From: CAYVTV01 sp964563105
Lineage (GTDB): Bacteria; Bacteroidota; Bacteroidia; Bacteroidales; GCA-2748055
Length of the DNA stretch: 64,000 bases
Direction: 5' to 3'
Assembly: GCA_964563105.1 (NCBI GenBank)
Contig: CAZLXM010000004.1
Coordinates: forward strand, 11,834-75,833
Below the pieces are notes generated by a model, which saw nothing but the letters and a program-made list of their open reading frames with translations, ran no database searches and had not been told where the DNA came from. Shown here piece after piece: positions 18,299 to 26,956 of the stretch. The position numbers were made by a program, and so were the translations under genes. Within the stretch, counting starts at the first letter, position 1, and every line of letters starts with the position of its first letter.

Positions 18299-18701
18299 GA
18301 CAGCCCTCCTTTAAAAAGAATTTTAATTGACTTTGTCCGGGTGGCCCATCAACCTGAATTGCATAAGCTCTCCTTTTACTTCTCAGCGGCCCATAGATGT
18401 CCAACATGCTTATAAGGTCGATTCTTACCAGTGAAGCCACTAAGGAAAAGGCTTTCTTTACCGCCGCCATTTTTTGAATTACCGTTAAAAATAATTGTGC
18501 TATCAATGTATACCATATTTGTATAATGGTTAAAAGATGTGTTCCGGTCTTAAATGCCTTGTAATAACGGTCACTTTTGAACTTTTTGATCAAACTTTGC
18601 ATGTTTACAGCTTCCGTCAATTTGAAAATTTGTTTCAAAAAGGGCTGTCCGACAAAACAAATCCCTTTATCTTTGCTCATATTGTATTTTATTTTTGCCA
18701 A
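18276..18701 (-). pseudogene. Internally deleted IS4-family transposase (DUF4372 type)
   Basis: 141 codons. Residues about 18-61 resemble the DUF4372 N-terminal domain of Bacteroidota IS4 transposases (FLKQIFKLTEAV, SDRYYKAFKTGTHLLTII). They are followed without a break by a piece resembling the far C-terminus of the same family (QIWYTLIAQLFL, SLVASLVRIDLISMLDIYG), so some 250-300 central residues holding the DDE catalytic core are missing. The junction is near 18515. After QLKFF the frame runs on into the end of the cupin gene; a one-base shift would give a TAA there. It cannot encode an active transposase. Confidence 0.6.
18299..18649. mobile_element. Short MITE-like derivative of an IS4-type element
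   Basis: The two ends are imperfect inverted repeats of about 33-34 bases: 18299-18331 begins GACAGCCCT and ends AATTGAC, and 18616-18649 is its inverse (GTCAATTTG...AGGGCTGTC), with the middle mostly conserved. Between them is an internally deleted transposase frame. The size, about 351 bases, fits a non-autonomous deletion derivative. I could not identify a clean target duplication. The outer limits are judged by eye. Confidence 0.5.
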
Positions 18702-18995
18702 AATATAATTCCGGAAAATGAAAAAAATTAGTCAAAATTAATTTTTTAGAATTTTTAGAAAAAATTCGAAATAAGAAGCTGAAATACAATCAATTTATGG
18801 ATAATAAATATTATATTCCATTGATATGGATTTTATGCACAAAAAAGGGAGGAAATTTGTGGCGGGAAACAATGAAGCCTTTGATATTCAATAGGATTAC
18901 CTGTATTATTGAGAGCCAGGGCTTACACTAATACGGATAATCCTGTTTTTATACGCGAAAACCATTCAAAGATGTTGTTTATTTAGCTTAAAGTC

Positions 18996-20063
18996 TTATT
19001 TACTTTCTTTATACTCCTTTAATAAAGACTGGAAGATTTCCTTTACACTTGATATTTTTGTTGCCCTGAATGCATTGGTTCCGGCAAAGGCAAATCCATT
19101 TTCAAAATTTCCTTTACGGGCATTTATAAGTGCGATGATAATACAGTAAGGGCTTTTGGAAATATCACAGGTCCTGATACATTTAAACGGACATTTTTGG
19201 GGTTGTTTCTTCCCTTCTTTCACCTTTTGAATAAATTTTGAAAAAATTGCTCTTCCCGGAAGGCCGACAGGGCTCTTTATAATTTCAATATCCTTTTCCC
19301 CGGCATCGATATAGGCCTGCTTAAATCCCGGTGAGGCATCACATTCATAGGTGGTTACAAATCTGGTCGCCATTTGGACCCCTGATGCTCCAAGCTTCAT
19401 TATTTTACGGATATCCTCACCCGTATAAATTCCTCCTGCTGCGATCAGGGGTATAGACTTATGTTGTATTTCTTCAAAAGGTTTCAGTTCATTTATTATC
19501 TCCGGAATGATCTTTTCAAGTGAATAATTATTATCCCCGATTTGTTCCTCTTTAAATCCAAGATGCCCTCCTGCCTTTGGTCCTTCAACAATAACAGCAT
19601 CGGGCATATAATTGTAATTTGCTTTCCACTTTTCACAAATTATTCTTGTGGCCCTTGCCGACGAAACAACAGGTATGAGTTTTGTTTTGCTCCCCTTTTT
19701 CAAAAAGGAGGGTAAATCTAGCGGTAAACCTGCTCCGGCAATAATAATATTTACCTTTTCGGAAATTGAAGTCTTTACCATATCAACATAATTTGTCATG
19801 GCAACCATGATGTTAACACCTATTACCCCAAGTGTTTTTTCCCGTGCTTTCCGTATCTCCTCTTTTAGCCCATGAATGCTGGCTTCGAGATAGTTTTCGG
19901 AATAATCTTTATATAGCAGCCCAAGCCCTGCACTTGAAATAACTCCGACACCACCTTCGTTAGCTACTGCAGCCGCAAGACCTGACAGCGAAATACCTAC
20001 CCCCATTCCTCCCTGAATTACAGGAACCGGAATGGTTAAATTTCCGATCTTTAATGCTTTCAT
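18996..20063 (-). CDS. Nitronate monooxygenase / 2-nitropropane dioxygenase-like flavoprotein
   Basis: 355 residues, an FMN-binding TIM barrel. Visible motifs are IQGGMGVGISLSGLAAAVAN at the N-terminus, VEGPKAGGHLGF (with the active-site His region) and AAGGIYTGEDIRKIMKLGASGVQMATRF for phosphate binding. The C-terminal cluster KCPFKCIRTC is typical of the Bacteroidota/Clostridia branch annotated as nitronate monooxygenase and might bind a metal or form disulfides. The family also includes enoyl-ACP reductase FabK, but the Cys tail argues for the nitronate branch. A strong AAGGAGGGA ribosome site lies just before the ATG (20066-20074). Single cytosolic gene. Confidence 0.88.
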   Translation of the reverse strand: MKALKIGNLTIPVPVIQGGMGVGISLSGLAAAVANEGGVGVISSAGLGLLYKDYSENYLEASIHGLKEEIRKAREKTLGVIGVNIMVAMTNYVDMVKTSISEKVNIIIAGAGLPLDLPSFLKKGSKTKLIPVVSSARATRIICEKWKANYNYMPDAVIVEGPKAGGHLGFKEEQIGDNNYSLEKIIPEIINELKPFEEIQHKSIPLIAAGGIYTGEDIRKIMKLGASGVQMATRFVTTYECDASPGFKQAYIDAGEKDIEIIKSPVGLPGRAIFSKFIQKVKEGKKQPQKCPFKCIRTCDISKSPYCIIIALINARKGNFENGFAFAGTNAFRATKISSVKEIFQSLLKEYKESK

Positions 20064-20121
20064 TTTCCCTCCTTGCTTAAATTCAAACCTGATATATTGT
20101 TAAAATCTTTAATATATAATT

Positions 20122-21861
20122 TTAATTATTAATCGTCCTGAAAGTCCCTTTTGATCTTCTTTTTCCATTTCTAACACCAGGCCATTTTGCTGGTTTGCTT
20201 CCATGAAATTGACTTTTCCCGGGGTTAGTATTCTTTTCCCGGGCAATTTCCACTGAAACTCTTCTGTCCTTAAACATTGCATTATTCAATGCCCCGATAA
20301 GTTCATTTGCAGAATTCGTTTCAATTTCAAAAAAAGAGAAGTTGTTCAATAGGTCTATCCTGCCAACAGTTATTTTCTTTCCCCTTGTACTTGAATTTAT
20401 CAGTGCAATTAGTTGTTCCGGATAAAAACCATCGGATTTGCCCAGATTTATAAACAATCTTTTAAAGCTATCCTGGTATTTTAGCCTTAAAGCCTTTCTT
20501 TCCGTTTTGTAAAGACTGTTTTCTTTGTCTGCAAAAGTTACAACATTATCATCTCCTGTACGATAATCATCCAGGAACCTGTCAAACTCAAGAGAAACCA
20601 CCCTTCTGAGAAGCTCTTCCCGGTCGAGTTTTTCAAGTTTCAGTTTTATTTCAGGTAAGTATTTCTCAATTTCCTGATGAAAAGTTGAAACTTTCTCAAG
20701 CTTATCCACCCAGCCATAAAGCTGTTTTTCGCAAATCTCGCTACCTGTCGGGACTGGAAGTGATTCAAATGATTTCTTCAACATCCTTTCAATCTTATGC
20801 AGGTTATTCTTCTCTTTCGGATGAACAAGCGAAATTGAGATACCTCTCTTGCCAGCTCTACCCGTGCGTCCTGCCCTGTGAGTGTAAACCCCTGTATCAT
20901 CCGGCAAACTGAAATTTATCACATGTGTCAGATCTTCCACATCCAATCCGCGTGCTGCAACATCAGTTGCGACTAGCATTTGCAGTTTCTTTTGTCTGAA
21001 TTTCTGCATTACAGTGTCACGCTGGGCCTGTGACAGGTCTCCATGCAGTGCATCAGCACTATAATCGTCATTTAAAAGTTTTGATGCAATTTCCTGAGTT
21101 TCCTTTCTTGTTCGGCAAAAAATTATTGCGTAAATATCAGGTTCGAAATCCGCGATTCTTTTCAGCACTTTGTACTTATCCTTTTCGTGGACCAGGTAAT
21201 AATTATGTATTACATTATCCGCTGATGAATTCTTTGTCCCCAGTATGATTTCAGAAGGATTGTCCATATATTTCCTGGCGATCAGGGATATTTCCGGTGA
21301 CATAGTCGCTGAAAACAGAAATGTCCTTCTTTCCATCGGTACCTCCTGAAGGATTTCATTTATACTGTCAATAAATCCCATGTTGAGCATTTCATCAGCT
21401 TCATCCAATATAACAGTGCGAACATTTTCCAGCTTTACAACTCTTCTTCCTATAAGGTCAATAAGCCGCCCGGGAGTGGCAACTATAATATGCGTACCTT
21501 TCTTCAGCTCTCTTATCTGATTTTCAATACTTGATCCACCATATACCGCAAGTATTTTCAGATTATCCGTATTTTTTGCATAACTGTAAAGGTCTCCGGT
21601 AATCTGAATGCAAAGTTCACGTGTAGGGCAAAGTATAAGTGACTGAGTGATGTTTATTTCACAATTCGTCGACATAACAAGAGGCAATCCAAAAGCAGCG
21701 GTCTTTCCTGTTCCAGTCTGAGCAAGTGCAATAATATCCTTTTTATTGCTGAGGACCAGGGGGATCACTTTTTGCTGAACAGGCATAGGTTGTTCAAATC
21801 CAAGATCCTTAATTGCCCTAAGGATGCCTGGAGTAAATCCCATTTCTTTAAATTCTATCAT
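20122..21861 (-). CDS. DEAD-box ATP-dependent RNA helicase with DbpA-type RNA-binding domain
   Basis: 579 residues. All helicase motifs are seen in order: Q motif (MGFTPGILRAIKDLGFEQP region), AQTGTGKT, PTRELCIQ, TPGRLID, DEAD, SATMSPE, then in the second RecA domain IIFCRTRKE, ATDVAARGLDVE and HRAGRTGRAGKRG. Residues about 475-555 form a DbpA/CsdA-type RNA-binding fold (RLFINLGKSDGFYPEQLIALIN, split here as RLFINLGKSDGF) followed by a basic tail. This architecture fits DeaD/CsdA-type helicases acting in ribosome assembly and cold adaptation. DbpA-like specificity for 23S rRNA is possible but not proven. Monocistronic. Confidence 0.94.
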   Translation of the reverse strand: MIEFKEMGFTPGILRAIKDLGFEQPMPVQQKVIPLVLSNKKDIIALAQTGTGKTAAFGLPLVMSTNCEINITQSLILCPTRELCIQITGDLYSYAKNTDNLKILAVYGGSSIENQIRELKKGTHIIVATPGRLIDLIGRRVVKLENVRTVILDEADEMLNMGFIDSINEILQEVPMERRTFLFSATMSPEISLIARKYMDNPSEIILGTKNSSADNVIHNYYLVHEKDKYKVLKRIADFEPDIYAIIFCRTRKETQEIASKLLNDDYSADALHGDLSQAQRDTVMQKFRQKKLQMLVATDVAARGLDVEDLTHVINFSLPDDTGVYTHRAGRTGRAGKRGISISLVHPKEKNNLHKIERMLKKSFESLPVPTGSEICEKQLYGWVDKLEKVSTFHQEIEKYLPEIKLKLEKLDREELLRRVVSLEFDRFLDDYRTGDDNVVTFADKENSLYKTERKALRLKYQDSFKRLFINLGKSDGFYPEQLIALINSSTRGKKITVGRIDLLNNFSFFEIETNSANELIGALNNAMFKDRRVSVEIAREKNTNPGKSQFHGSKPAKWPGVRNGKRRSKGTFRTINN

Positions 21862-22094
21862 TTAATTTGTTTATTGTGTGGCCCCGGGAGCGATTGGTTT
21901 ATTATCCCGGCTGAAATGAAGTCAAATGCAGACTGGATTAAATGCCTGGTAACGCTACAAGGAAATCACTTTGTTAAAAAGACTGCAAAGATAATCAAAT
22001 CATATTCACTTTTAATTTAAAAATTCTGTTAAAATATAAAACTTCAAGAGTGGTATTACCAGAGATATGGAAAATGTTTGTGGCAGAAAATAAA

Positions 22095-22119
22095 AAACCC
22101 CTTGAATATCAAGGGGTTT
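22095..22119 (-). terminator. Rho-independent terminator of tRNA-Asp
   Basis: An 11-bp perfect stem (AAACCCCTTGA/TCAAGGGGTTT) with a 3-base loop, followed on the minus strand by a run of T. It lies 14 bases past the tRNA 3' end. Confidence 0.9.
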
Positions 22120-22133
22120 CAAGGATCCCGGGG

Positions 22134-22207
22134 CGGTCTGGACGGGACTCGAACCCGCGGCCCCCGGCGTGACAGGCCGGTATTCTAACCAACTGAACTA
22201 CCAGACC
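22134..22207 (-). tRNA. tRNA-Asp (GTC)
   Basis: On the minus strand the sequence folds as a cloverleaf: acceptor GGTCTGG pairs with CCAGACC (22201-22207 with 22135-22141), D arm GTTCAGTTGGTTAGAAT, anticodon arm CCGGCCTGTCACGCCGG with anticodon GTC, and T arm GCGGGTTCGAGTCCCGT. The discriminator is G (22134). CCA does not look encoded (the next bases are CCCC). A terminator follows directly. Confidence 0.97.
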
Positions 22208-22307
22208 ATTTTAATTGCCCAGCAAAATTAATCTTTTTTTTCATAACTTAAAACTTCAGGTGGTTTTTTTATTTATTATTGTATACTAAAAAATAAGCAT
22301 TAACTAT

Positions 22308-23429
22308 ATGCCGGTAGAAATTTACAAAGTGGGCAGTAAAAAAGATTTACGCCATTTCATTTATCTTCCTGAAAAAATCCATATTGATCATAAAAATTGG
22401 GTTCATCCATTATATATGGATGAATGGAAATTTTTTAACGGGAAAAAGAACAAGTCTTTTTCCCTTTGCGAAACAATAATGGCATTAGCATGGAAAAACG
22501 GGAAAGTAGTTGGCCGAATTATGGGTATTATAAATCCGGAATATAATAATATCCATAATGAAAAAAATGCACGTTTTTGTTTTCTTGATTATTATGAAGA
22601 TTATGAAACAGGCTGTTCATTAATGATGTTTATTGAAAACTGGGCCAGGGAAAAGGGAATGAAAAAGCTGATTGGCCCTCTGGCATTCTCTGATAAGGAT
22701 CCGCAGGGGGTATTGATAGAAGGTTTTGAAGAACGTGTTCTCATTACCATGAATTTTAATTTCCCATGGATAAAGGACCATCTTGAGAAAATGGGTTTTA
22801 ATAAGGAAGTTGACCTTGTTTCATATAAAGCAAAGATTCCTGAAAAAATACCGGAATACATAGAGAAAGTATACAATCGTACCATACAGGGAAATAATTA
22901 TAATTTACTCGAATTTAATTCACGTAAATCGTTAAAACCCTGGATAGTGCCAATTTTTCAACTTATCAATGAAACATATATAGATATATATGGCTTTATT
23001 CCAATGACAAAAAAAGAAATGCATGAAATGGCCCGGCGTTATCTTCCCGTATTGAATCCACATTTTATTAAAGTAATTACAAATCAGGGCAATGATATTG
23101 TTGCTTTTGTTATTGCCATGCCTGAACTTAGTGAAGGTATACGCAAGGCTAAAGGCAGGGTCCTCCCTTTTGGATGGTATTATATTCTTTCAGAAAGTAA
23201 GAAAACACGTCTTCTGACAATGCTTTTGGGGGCAATTAAAGAATCCTGCCGCGGAAAAGGCCTCGACACTATCCTTGGAATGAAAATTTTAGAATCTGCA
23301 CACAAAAAACAAATGGACTACCTTGACAGCCATCTGATATTGGAATACAACAGCCGGATGCGTGCAGAATATGAAAGGATAGAAGGACAATTAAACAGAA
23401 AATTCAGAATTTATAGGAAAGCAATCTAG
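22308..23429 (+). CDS. YghO-like GNAT-superfamily protein (paralogue 1)
   Basis: 373 residues. By recall it matches the YghO family of two-lobed GNAT-like proteins: an opening NWVHPLYMDEWKFFN block, the central GPLAFSDKDPQGVLIEGF motif (E. coli YghO has GPFNLSINQESGLLVDGF) and a second GNAT lobe with SCRGKGLDTILGMKILE, which looks like an acetyl-CoA pyrophosphate loop. The substrate of the family is not known. A second member is at 62738-63952. It is transcribed away from the tRNA; no partner gene is evident. Confidence 0.75.
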   Translation: MPVEIYKVGSKKDLRHFIYLPEKIHIDHKNWVHPLYMDEWKFFNGKKNKSFSLCETIMALAWKNGKVVGRIMGIINPEYNNIHNEKNARFCFLDYYEDYETGCSLMMFIENWAREKGMKKLIGPLAFSDKDPQGVLIEGFEERVLITMNFNFPWIKDHLEKMGFNKEVDLVSYKAKIPEKIPEYIEKVYNRTIQGNNYNLLEFNSRKSLKPWIVPIFQLINETYIDIYGFIPMTKKEMHEMARRYLPVLNPHFIKVITNQGNDIVAFVIAMPELSEGIRKAKGRVLPFGWYYILSESKKTRLLTMLLGAIKESCRGKGLDTILGMKILESAHKKQMDYLDSHLILEYNSRMRAEYERIEGQLNRKFRIYRKAI

Positions 23430-23706
23430 TTAATAACAACACATATATTTTTTCCATAAATACAGATAGATTTTCTCTTTTACCCGAAAGAAAATTTTGT
23501 TAATAATCCTAAAATTTAATGCTTAATAAAATTTTTTTTAAGCAAAATATTTTTCAGTTAAGTATCTGGATTACAGCTTATAACATGTGGGCGGAAAACT
23601 TTTGGCAATAAAGTCTCTTACTGTTGCTTTAAATATTTTGGCATTTAATTTGATTATAATTAACAGGATGAATTAAATTGATCCAAAAACGAAGCAATAT
23701 TTGAAA

Positions 23707-23712
23707 AAGGAG
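23707..23712 (+). promoter_or_regulatory. Ribosome-binding site deciding the start at 23722
   Basis: AAGGAG lies 9 bases before the ATG at 23722. It favours this start over the in-frame TTG at 23701, which itself precedes the site. Confidence 0.75.
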
Positions 23713-23721
23713 ATAAACAAA

Positions 23722-26700
23722 ATGAGAAGCTTAATTATAAATCTTAAAAAATATATTTTATCAGAACGGACATTGGTCTTCTTTCTCCTCTTTTTTATTC
23801 CTTTGCTGGTTAAGTCACAATATTTTGGGAGAAATAAGCCCGCTTACAGTGTTTTCGACTATAAAGTATATCAGACACCGAATTTTGATATATATCATTA
23901 TCTAACTAATGATTCGGTCTTAAATAATCTGGCAAATCGTGCTGAAGAATGGTATAAACATCATCAGGAAATATTCCGTGACACTATTCATGAAAGAAAT
24001 CCTATAATTTTTTATCAGAATCACGCAGATTTTCAGCAAACAAATGCTGTTTCAGGTATGATGGAAGAAAGTACCGGGGGAGTTACAGAAGCTTTAAAAC
24101 AAAGAGTTGTTCTGCCAATAACCCCTTCTCTCGGCAAAACTGATCATGTACTTGGACATGAATTAGTACATGCCTTTCAGTTCAACGCATTAATAAATGA
24201 TGACTCTTTAAAGTTATCAAATTTAAATAATCTTCCCTTATGGATGATGGAAGGCATGGCTGAGTACCTTTCAATTGGAAGTGTGGACCCACATACAGCT
24301 ATGTGGATGAGGGATGCTGTATTAAAAAATGATATCCCCACTTTGAAGGATATGACCCGCAGTAACAAATATTTTCCATATCGTTATGGTCAGGCTTTAC
24401 TGGCAATGATAGGAAAAACCTGGGGCGATTCGGTTATTGTTCCGTTATTCAGGGAAACAGCAATAAAAGGATATGATAAGGCAGTTAAGTCCGTATTGGA
24501 TATTGATGAAAAGAAACTTTCAGAATTATGGAGAACTGCTTTGATTGCAAATTACAGTCCATATTTAACCGACACAATTGATAATCAAAAAGGGAAACGT
24601 ATTCTTTTTGAAAAAAATGCGGGCGACATAAATATTTCACCTTCTGTTAGTCCTGATGGTAAATATGTAGTATTTCTTTCTGAAAAAGATGTTTTCAGTT
24701 TAGATTTATTTCTTGCAGATGCCCGTAATGGTAAAATTTTAAGAAAGTTATCCAGCCGGATAAACCAAAATGAAGTGGATGCATTGAGTTTTATGGAATC
24801 ATCCGGGACCTGGTCGCCCGACAGCAGATATTTTGCTTTTATAGTATTTTCTGAAGGAAAAAACAAACTGGTTATCATGGATGTTCCCGGAAAGAAAGTC
24901 ACCGAAGAAATCTCTTTACCAGGCCTTCCGGCAATAAGCAATCCTGCCTGGTCACCTGACGGGAAATATATTGCTGTAACAGGAATGAAAAATGGAGTAT
25001 CCGACCTTTTCCTTTATGAAGTTTATTCGAAAAAATTAATTCAAATAACTGATGATCCTTACTCACAATTACAGCCTGCCTGGTCACCGGATGGAAAATA
25101 TATTGCTTTTGTAACAGACAAACCATTACCGGGGCAGGAGATTAAATTTAAAATGAGCCATCTTAATATTGCTTTAATACAACCTGAAGTTTCTGATTTT
25201 GAAGTCCTTCTTCCTTTATTCCCGGGAGCAGCAAATATGAACCCGGTTTATTCGGCTGATGGAAATAGTATTTATTTTCTGTCAGACAGAGACGGTTTCA
25301 GGAATTTATACAGATATAAAATTGAAGATAAAACAATTTGGCAGCAAACTAAATATATGCGGGGAATAAGCGGAATTACCTCCTACTCTCCGGCAATATC
25401 TCTTGCACGTGAAACCGGAGAAATAGTATATTCATATTATAAAAACGGCAAATACCAGATATTCAATGCAAATCCTGAAGATTTCAACGAATTTCAGGTT
25501 AATCCCCAGGATGTGGATTTTTCAGCAGCAACCCTGCCACCACTGAATCATATAGATATTAATATTATTGATAATTCATTACTTTCCGAATTAAAAAAAC
25601 CGGATATCCAGGTTGATTCCTTTAAAGATATTCCTTATCGGCCTAAATTCAAACTTGATTATATTAGCAATGTATCTACCGGGATTTCAACCAGCAGACT
25701 GGGAACAGGTATGGCCGGGAGCGTAAGTGCTATTTTCGGGGATATGGTTGGTGACAACCAAATATTTGCAGCGCTCGCCCTTAATGGTGAAATATATGAC
25801 TTTGGCGGTCAGGTTGCTTATCTGAATCAAAAAAAGAAAATACGATGGGGAGCAGCACTATCTCATGTGCCAAACTATTACGGATTTGCAAGCTTATCTC
25901 CCGATACCCTTACAATAAATGGTGAACCCTACCCTGTCACAAAAATGAGCTTGGATTATATGAGAATGTTTGAAGACAAAGTTGAATTATTTGCTTTCTA
26001 TCCCCTTTCACAGACACGGCGTTTTGAATTATCCGGGGCACTTGGAAGATACAGTTTCAGATATGATCAATATAATACATATTACGATATTTATGGAAGA
26101 CCAATAGGAGCTGACAGAGATAAACTGGAAGCACCGGATGGATTTAACCTTCATAATATAGAAGGCGCTTATGTTTTGGATAACAGCAGATTCGGAATTA
26201 CCGGGCCGATTGACGGAACCAGGTACAGAATCGAGCTAGGAAAATATTTTGGAGAATACGGGCATTTTTCCACTCTTATTGATTATAGAAAATATATATA
26301 TCTGAGGCCTTATACTCTGGCATTCAGAACATATAATTATGGGAGGTGGGGAGAAGATTCAGGAAACAGTCGATTGTCTCCAATGTATATAGGATATCCT
26401 TGGCTTATAAGAGGATATGAAAGAAATGATGCAAGGTTTAATTCTCCACAAAGTAATGGATTAGGAATTAACAACTTTTTTGGAAGTAAAATAGCTGTAT
26501 CCAATATTGAATTCCGGATTCCATTAACAGGCCCTGACAGAGTATCTCTTATTAAATCCAAAATGCTTTTCATGGACCTTAATTTCTTCATGGATGGAGG
26601 AATTGCCTGGAATGAAGGGGACAAACTTGGTAATAACTGGCTAAATCCTTCAAATAATGAGAAAGTCCCTGTTTTCAGTTATGGCGCATCAATACGACTG

Positions 26701-26808
26701 AACTTATTTGGATATGCTGTTATTGAGCCATTTTATGCTGTACCCGTACAAAAAGGTTATGGAATAACAAAAGGATCATTTGGAGTAAGTTTCTTCCCCG
26801 GCTGGTAA
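23722..26808 (+). CDS. Exported metallopeptidase-like / PD40 propeller / Omp85-like barrel fusion protein
   Basis: 1028 residues. A signal peptide (LVFFLLFFIPLLVKSQ) is followed by a peptidase_MA-like domain with a zinc motif HELVH (residues 146-150) and a downstream MMEGMAEYLS glutamate. A PD40/TolB-like propeller follows at about 270-580, with repeated blades (VSPDGKYVVFLSEKD, WSPDSRYFAF, WSPDGKYIAVTG, WSPDGKYIAFVTDK, SADGNSIYFLSDRDG). The last 370 residues look like a BamA/surface-antigen barrel (GTRYRIELGKYFGEYGHFST, FRIPLTGPDRVSL), ending in a hydrophobic strand GVSFFPGW. It probably sits in the outer membrane with the protease and propeller outside or in the periplasm. The substrate is unknown. 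Monocistronic. Confidence 0.82.
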   Translation: MRSLIINLKKYILSERTLVFFLLFFIPLLVKSQYFGRNKPAYSVFDYKVYQTPNFDIYHYLTNDSVLNNLANRAEEWYKHHQEIFRDTIHERNPIIFYQNHADFQQTNAVSGMMEESTGGVTEALKQRVVLPITPSLGKTDHVLGHELVHAFQFNALINDDSLKLSNLNNLPLWMMEGMAEYLSIGSVDPHTAMWMRDAVLKNDIPTLKDMTRSNKYFPYRYGQALLAMIGKTWGDSVIVPLFRETAIKGYDKAVKSVLDIDEKKLSELWRTALIANYSPYLTDTIDNQKGKRILFEKNAGDINISPSVSPDGKYVVFLSEKDVFSLDLFLADARNGKILRKLSSRINQNEVDALSFMESSGTWSPDSRYFAFIVFSEGKNKLVIMDVPGKKVTEEISLPGLPAISNPAWSPDGKYIAVTGMKNGVSDLFLYEVYSKKLIQITDDPYSQLQPAWSPDGKYIAFVTDKPLPGQEIKFKMSHLNIALIQPEVSDFEVLLPLFPGAANMNPVYSADGNSIYFLSDRDGFRNLYRYKIEDKTIWQQTKYMRGISGITSYSPAISLARETGEIVYSYYKNGKYQIFNANPEDFNEFQVNPQDVDFSAATLPPLNHIDINIIDNSLLSELKKPDIQVDSFKDIPYRPKFKLDYISNVSTGISTSRLGTGMAGSVSAIFGDMVGDNQIFAALALNGEIYDFGGQVAYLNQKKKIRWGAALSHVPNYYGFASLSPDTLTINGEPYPVTKMSLDYMRMFEDKVELFAFYPLSQTRRFELSGALGRYSFRYDQYNTYYDIYGRPIGADRDKLEAPDGFNLHNIEGAYVLDNSRFGITGPIDGTRYRIELGKYFGEYGHFSTLIDYRKYIYLRPYTLAFRTYNYGRWGEDSGNSRLSPMYIGYPWLIRGYERNDARFNSPQSNGLGINNFFGSKIAVSNIEFRIPLTGPDRVSLIKSKMLFMDLNFFMDGGIAWNEGDKLGNNWLNPSNNEKVPVFSYGASIRLNLFGYAVIEPFYAVPVQKGYGITKGSFGVSFFPGW

Positions 26809-26956
26809 GTTGAAGTTTGCTTTTTATAATAAAGATAGAAAAGTAAAGCTTTATACAGCTTATTATTAGAAACTATTCTTTGATGACAAATAATGGGTTC
26901 ACAATTCATTAATAATCCTGGTTTTATAAGCAAGTAATGAATATTACCGGAAAAAA

